Of a stretch of DNA of 24,645 bases, positions 23,094 through 24,645 are shown one piece after another. A model generated the notes under the pieces. It was not told the DNA's origin. It did no database searches and saw only the letters and a program-made list of their open reading frames with translations. The translations under genes and the position numbers were made by a program. Origin of the DNA: Ruminococcaceae bacterium UBA3451 (GTDB lineage: Bacteria > Bacillota > Clostridia > Oscillospirales > Acutalibacteraceae); assembly GCA_002378845.1 (NCBI GenBank), contig DFRY01000007.1:15449-40093 (forward strand). Direction: 5' to 3'. Every line of letters starts with the position of its first letter. Position 1 is the first letter of the stretch.

Positions 23094-23687
23094 TTATTTC
23101 ATGGTATTGATTACGCCGATATTTTCCTTTACATAAACATACCCGGAAAACACCGTAAAGAATGTGGCAATGTAAATAAACACATTTCCCAAAAGCAGAA
23201 TTATTCCTTCACTACCCGCGGGCAAAAACGCCGGCAAAATGCCGAGCGAAATCAATTCCTGCACATACTGCAGCACCAGAATGACCACCGTGGCAACAAT
23301 TTGGCTTACTGTTTTTGTTTTGCCCCAGTTATTGGCCGCAATTACTTTGCCGCTGTCCACCGCAACAAGTCGAATGGAAGTTACGATGAATTCACGCGCA
23401 ATAATCAGAAGTACGCACCACGTTGGCGCAAGACCGAGCTGCACAAAACAGACCAGTGCGGATATGACCAGAATTTTGTCCGCAACCGGGTCAAGGAACT
23501 TGCCGAATGTGGTAATCTGATTGTTCTTACGCGCAATTCTTCCGTCAAAGTGCTCGGTAAGCGCCGCTATGCCAAACAGGATGCCGGCCCACAAATAGTG
23601 CTGGGGAATCCCGGGAATTAAAAGCACCGCAACGAAAAACGGTACCAATATAATACGAAACAAAGTGAGTTTATTGGGAAGGTTCAT
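23094..23687 (-). CDS. pgsA: CDP-diacylglycerol-glycerol-3-phosphate 3-phosphatidyltransferase
   Basis: Integral membrane enzyme for phosphatidylglycerol synthesis. The 197-residue protein has six hydrophobic segments and the CDP-alcohol phosphotransferase motif (DxxDGxxAR...GxxxDxxxD) at 45-70. Here it reads EHFDGRIAR...GKFLDPVAD: Glu45 takes the place of the first Asp, while Asp48, Asp66 and Asp70 are kept. That residue normally helps hold the metal ions, so activity needs a test; Glu may still bind metal. The opening MNLPNKLTLFRIILVPFF is standard. It starts 12 bases after rimO, as is common in Firmicutes, and is followed by the cysE promoter region. Confidence 0.92.
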   Translation of the reverse strand: MNLPNKLTLFRIILVPFFVAVLLIPGIPQHYLWAGILFGIAALTEHFDGRIARKNNQITTFGKFLDPVADKILVISALVCFVQLGLAPTWCVLLIIAREFIVTSIRLVAVDSGKVIAANNWGKTKTVSQIVATVVILVLQYVQELISLGILPAFLPAGSEGIILLLGNVFIYIATFFTVFSGYVYVKENIGVINTMK

Positions 23688-23699
23688 GCCAGCGCCTCC

Positions 23700-24645
23700 T
23701 TAGTCTGCTTTTTCGCCCGTCAGGTCACCGTCCATACAGTCGGTGATTGCTACATTGACAAACGTGCCGATGCCCGGCTTTTCGCCTTCGACCGTAAAGA
23801 AGATTTTTCCGTCAATGTCCGGCGAATCAGCCCAGGAACGGCCGTACCAGCACTCGGCATAACGGTCAAAGCCTTCGACCAGAACCTGCACAGTCTTGCC
23901 GATCATCCCTTCGCCCCACTCCTGCATCAGGTTCATTTGATCTTCCATAATGATACCCATGCGGTGTTCCTTGACCTCGTCGTCAATTTGGTCGGGCATT
24001 TCCGCCGCCGCAGTGCCTTCCTCCTTGGAATACGCAAAGCAGCCCAGCCGTTCAAATCGGATTTCGCGCACAAATTCGGCCAGCTCGGTGAAATCTTCCT
24101 CCGTTTCACCGGGAAAGCCGGTAATCAGCGTAGTGCGCAGAATCAGGCTCGGAATGACCGCTCGCATTTTCTTGATGAGCGCGGTCAGTTCTTCCCTGCT
24201 GCCGGTGCGCCGCATGGCGCGAAGGAGCCGCGCACTGCAGTGCTGAAGCGGCAGGTCAATGTATTTTACAATTTTTTCTTCCGACGCAATGGTTTCAAGC
24301 AGTTCGTCGGTTATGGAATCCGGGTAACAGTACAGAATGCGAATCCATTCGATCCCGTCAATTTTACACAGCTCACGCAACAGCTGCGGAAGCATCAGCT
24401 TACCGTAAATATCCCAGCCGTAACGGGTGGTATCCTGCGCAATCAGAATAAGCTCTTTTGCTCCGTGTTCGGCCAGACCGCGCGCTTCCTCCAGAATATT
24501 TTCAACAGTGCGGGAACGGTATGCCCCGCGAATAAACGGAATGGCACAGTAGGCACAGCGGTTGTCGCAGCCCTCCGCGATTTTCAGGTAAGCAAAATAT
24601 TTCGGCGTGGAAAGCGCGCGCTCCCCGCAGAGCGGAAGAAGCGTT
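23700..24645 (-). CDS. rimO: Ribosomal protein S12 methylthiotransferase RimO (partial, N-terminus beyond the right edge)
   Basis: Radical SAM enzyme that methylthiolates an aspartate of ribosomal protein S12. The open frame runs from the stop at 23700 to the window end, about 314 codons; the N-terminal UPF0004 domain is cut off. Visible are YFAYLKIAEGC with the cluster motif CDNRCAYC (from about 24570), IPFIRGAYRSR, the RimO phrase TTRYGWDIYGKLMLPQLLREL, YPDSITDELL, DLPLQH and the TRAM-like C-terminal region with FDRYAECWYGRSW and GTFVNVAITDCMDGDLTGE. The order and wording fit RimO better than MiaB, its close relative. It lies 12 bases before pgsA on the same strand, the order seen in many Firmicutes. 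Confidence 0.94.
   Translation of the reverse strand, partial: TLLPLCGERALSTPKYFAYLKIAEGCDNRCAYCAIPFIRGAYRSRTVENILEEARGLAEHGAKELILIAQDTTRYGWDIYGKLMLPQLLRELCKIDGIEWIRILYCYPDSITDELLETIASEEKIVKYIDLPLQHCSARLLRAMRRTGSREELTALIKKMRAVIPSLILRTTLITGFPGETEEDFTELAEFVREIRFERLGCFAYSKEEGTAAAEMPDQIDDEVKEHRMGIIMEDQMNLMQEWGEGMIGKTVQVLVEGFDRYAECWYGRSWADSPDIDGKIFFTVEGEKPGIGTFVNVAITDCMDGDLTGEKAD

Overview
The window looks like chromosome of a mid-GC Gram-positive Clostridia species, most like the Oscillospiraceae/Ruminococcaceae. The basis is a group II ECF transporter cassette, strong GGAGG ribosome sites with several TTG starts, a T-box leader in front of cysE-cysS, a split ThrE exporter, and the carboxynorspermidine route to spermidine. 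This is inference from gene content; there is no rRNA or taxonomic marker. I see no tRNA, CRISPR array, insertion sequence or prophage.

Left part (1-9144, all minus strand): a long co-directional run read from right to left. It goes ruvC, ruvA, a GNAT acetyltransferase, ruvB, a stand-alone PII-like domain protein, a three-helix membrane protein, glmM, a GRAM-like membrane protein, a SAM methyltransferase, ecfA1, ecfA2 and ecfT (cut by the window edge). Gaps are mostly under 50 bases, so several may be co-transcribed. RuvABC handles Holliday junctions, GlmM feeds peptidoglycan precursors, and EcfA1A2T energises vitamin or metal uptake.

Middle (9145-15936): a divergent region, then a plus-strand pair of a two-domain PPK2-type polyphosphate kinase and a double GNAT protein. 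These converge on the polyamine pair (carboxynorspermidine synthase/dehydrogenase and decarboxylase) at a shared bidirectional terminator. The polyamine pair has an excellent sigma-A promoter and stands back to back with a two-gene ThrE-type amino acid exporter.

Right-middle (15948-20048): small accessory genes, namely a DUF1801 protein, a GNAT protein, a frameshifted metallo-beta-lactamase-fold gene, a NimA-like flavin-binding protein and a membrane zinc-ribbon protein. The last is a frameshifted gene that I read as a radical SAM relative that has lost its iron-sulfur cysteines. That gene is the most unusual object in the window.

Right part (20049-24645, minus strand): a cysteine unit under a T-box with a Cys (TGC) specifier, made of cysE, cysS and a YbaK-type Cys-tRNA(Pro) deacylase, closed by a strong terminator. 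Cysteine synthesis, charging and proofreading thus appear to be tuned together by uncharged tRNA-Cys. Upstream lie pgsA, which has an Asp-to-Glu change in its signature motif, and the C-terminal part of rimO, which runs off the right edge.
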